A DNA stretch of 64,000 nt from Pseudomonas trivialis (GTDB lineage: Bacteria > Pseudomonadota > Gammaproteobacteria > Pseudomonadales > Pseudomonadaceae): positions 124,001 through 188,000 of the forward strand of contig NZ_JYLK01000004.1 of the NCBI RefSeq assembly GCF_001439805.1, in the 5' to 3' direction. Under the pieces are notes generated by a model that did not search any database, had not been told where the DNA came from, and saw only the letters and a list, made by a program, of their open reading frames with translations. Every line of letters begins with the position of its first letter. The first letter of the stretch is position 1. This document shows positions 63,932 through 64,000 of the stretch, in pieces. The position numbers and the translations under genes are program-made.

Positions 63932-64000
63932 TCAGAGGTTCACTACATTGACGAAGCGCGAGGCGGCGCTCTCGTCGATACGCAGGCTGGTGAAGTCGAA
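63932..64000 (-). CDS. C-terminal end of an unidentified gene (partial at window edge)
   Basis: The minus frame ending in TGA at 63932 reads FDFTSLRIDESAASRFVNVV and NL to the window end. The open frame and the terminator just after it support a real gene. Too short to name. Confidence 0.55.
   Translation of the reverse strand, partial: FDFTSLRIDESAASRFVNVVNL

Overview
The window looks like chromosomal DNA of a Pseudomonas of the P. fluorescens group. The evidence is high GC content, a complete xylRAFGH set, REP/REPIN palindromes of the fluorescens type, a GacS-type hybrid kinase, and an envelope operon (comEC, exbBD, lpxK, kdsB, murB) in the order usual for the genus. About 65 coding regions are supported.

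Layout. 1-2.1 kb: a predicted secretion-system effector with a small membrane immunity protein, partly duplicated in tandem with an immunity-gene fossil between the copies. 2.1-6.3 kb: an AttH-like lipoprotein and its FtsX-type ABC transporter. 6.6-10.6 kb: an Ais-type histidine phosphatase and two ArnT-like glycosyltransferases (lipid A/LPS modification). 11.2-20.2 kb: a bimodular NRPS without thioesterase, a divergent LuxR regulator and an outer-membrane efflux lipoprotein. This is the arrangement of the first gene of a viscosin/massetolide-type lipopeptide synthetase. 20.2-31 kb: a xylose utilisation locus (xylR, xylAFGH) split by two guests: a pair of paralogous proteins with a cysteine-protease look, and a PAAR effector/immunity pair homologous to the one at 1-2 kb. 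31-38 kb: a sugar-binding protein, its neighbouring chemoreceptor, mmsA and LysR regulators. 38-44 kb: hydrolase and CitMHS transporter, small regulators, the heat-shock gene ibpA with a candidate RNA thermometer, and a NIT-domain chemoreceptor.

44.2-49.3 kb is a small island at a tRNA-Ser(UGA) gene. A 108-bp direct repeat that includes the 3' two thirds of the tRNA brackets a cytochrome P450, an antibiotic-monooxygenase-like protein, their winged-helix regulator, and a decayed IS3-family element that has itself been split by an IS110-family element. No integrase remains.

49.4-57 kb: a Bax-inhibitor-1-like membrane protein and a tightly overlapping envelope operon. 57.8-60.5 kb: gacS, interrupted by one in-frame amber codon at codon 654. 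The product keeps the kinase but loses its receiver and HPt domains. Since Gac signalling commonly controls lipopeptides in these bacteria, this lesion may silence the NRPS locus in the same window. 60.6-64 kb: small lipoproteins, a TlpA-like thioredoxin, ArsC, WrbA and a 3-methyladenine glycosylase-like protein.

None of this was tested by a search. Family names rest on motifs and gene order read directly from the sequence.
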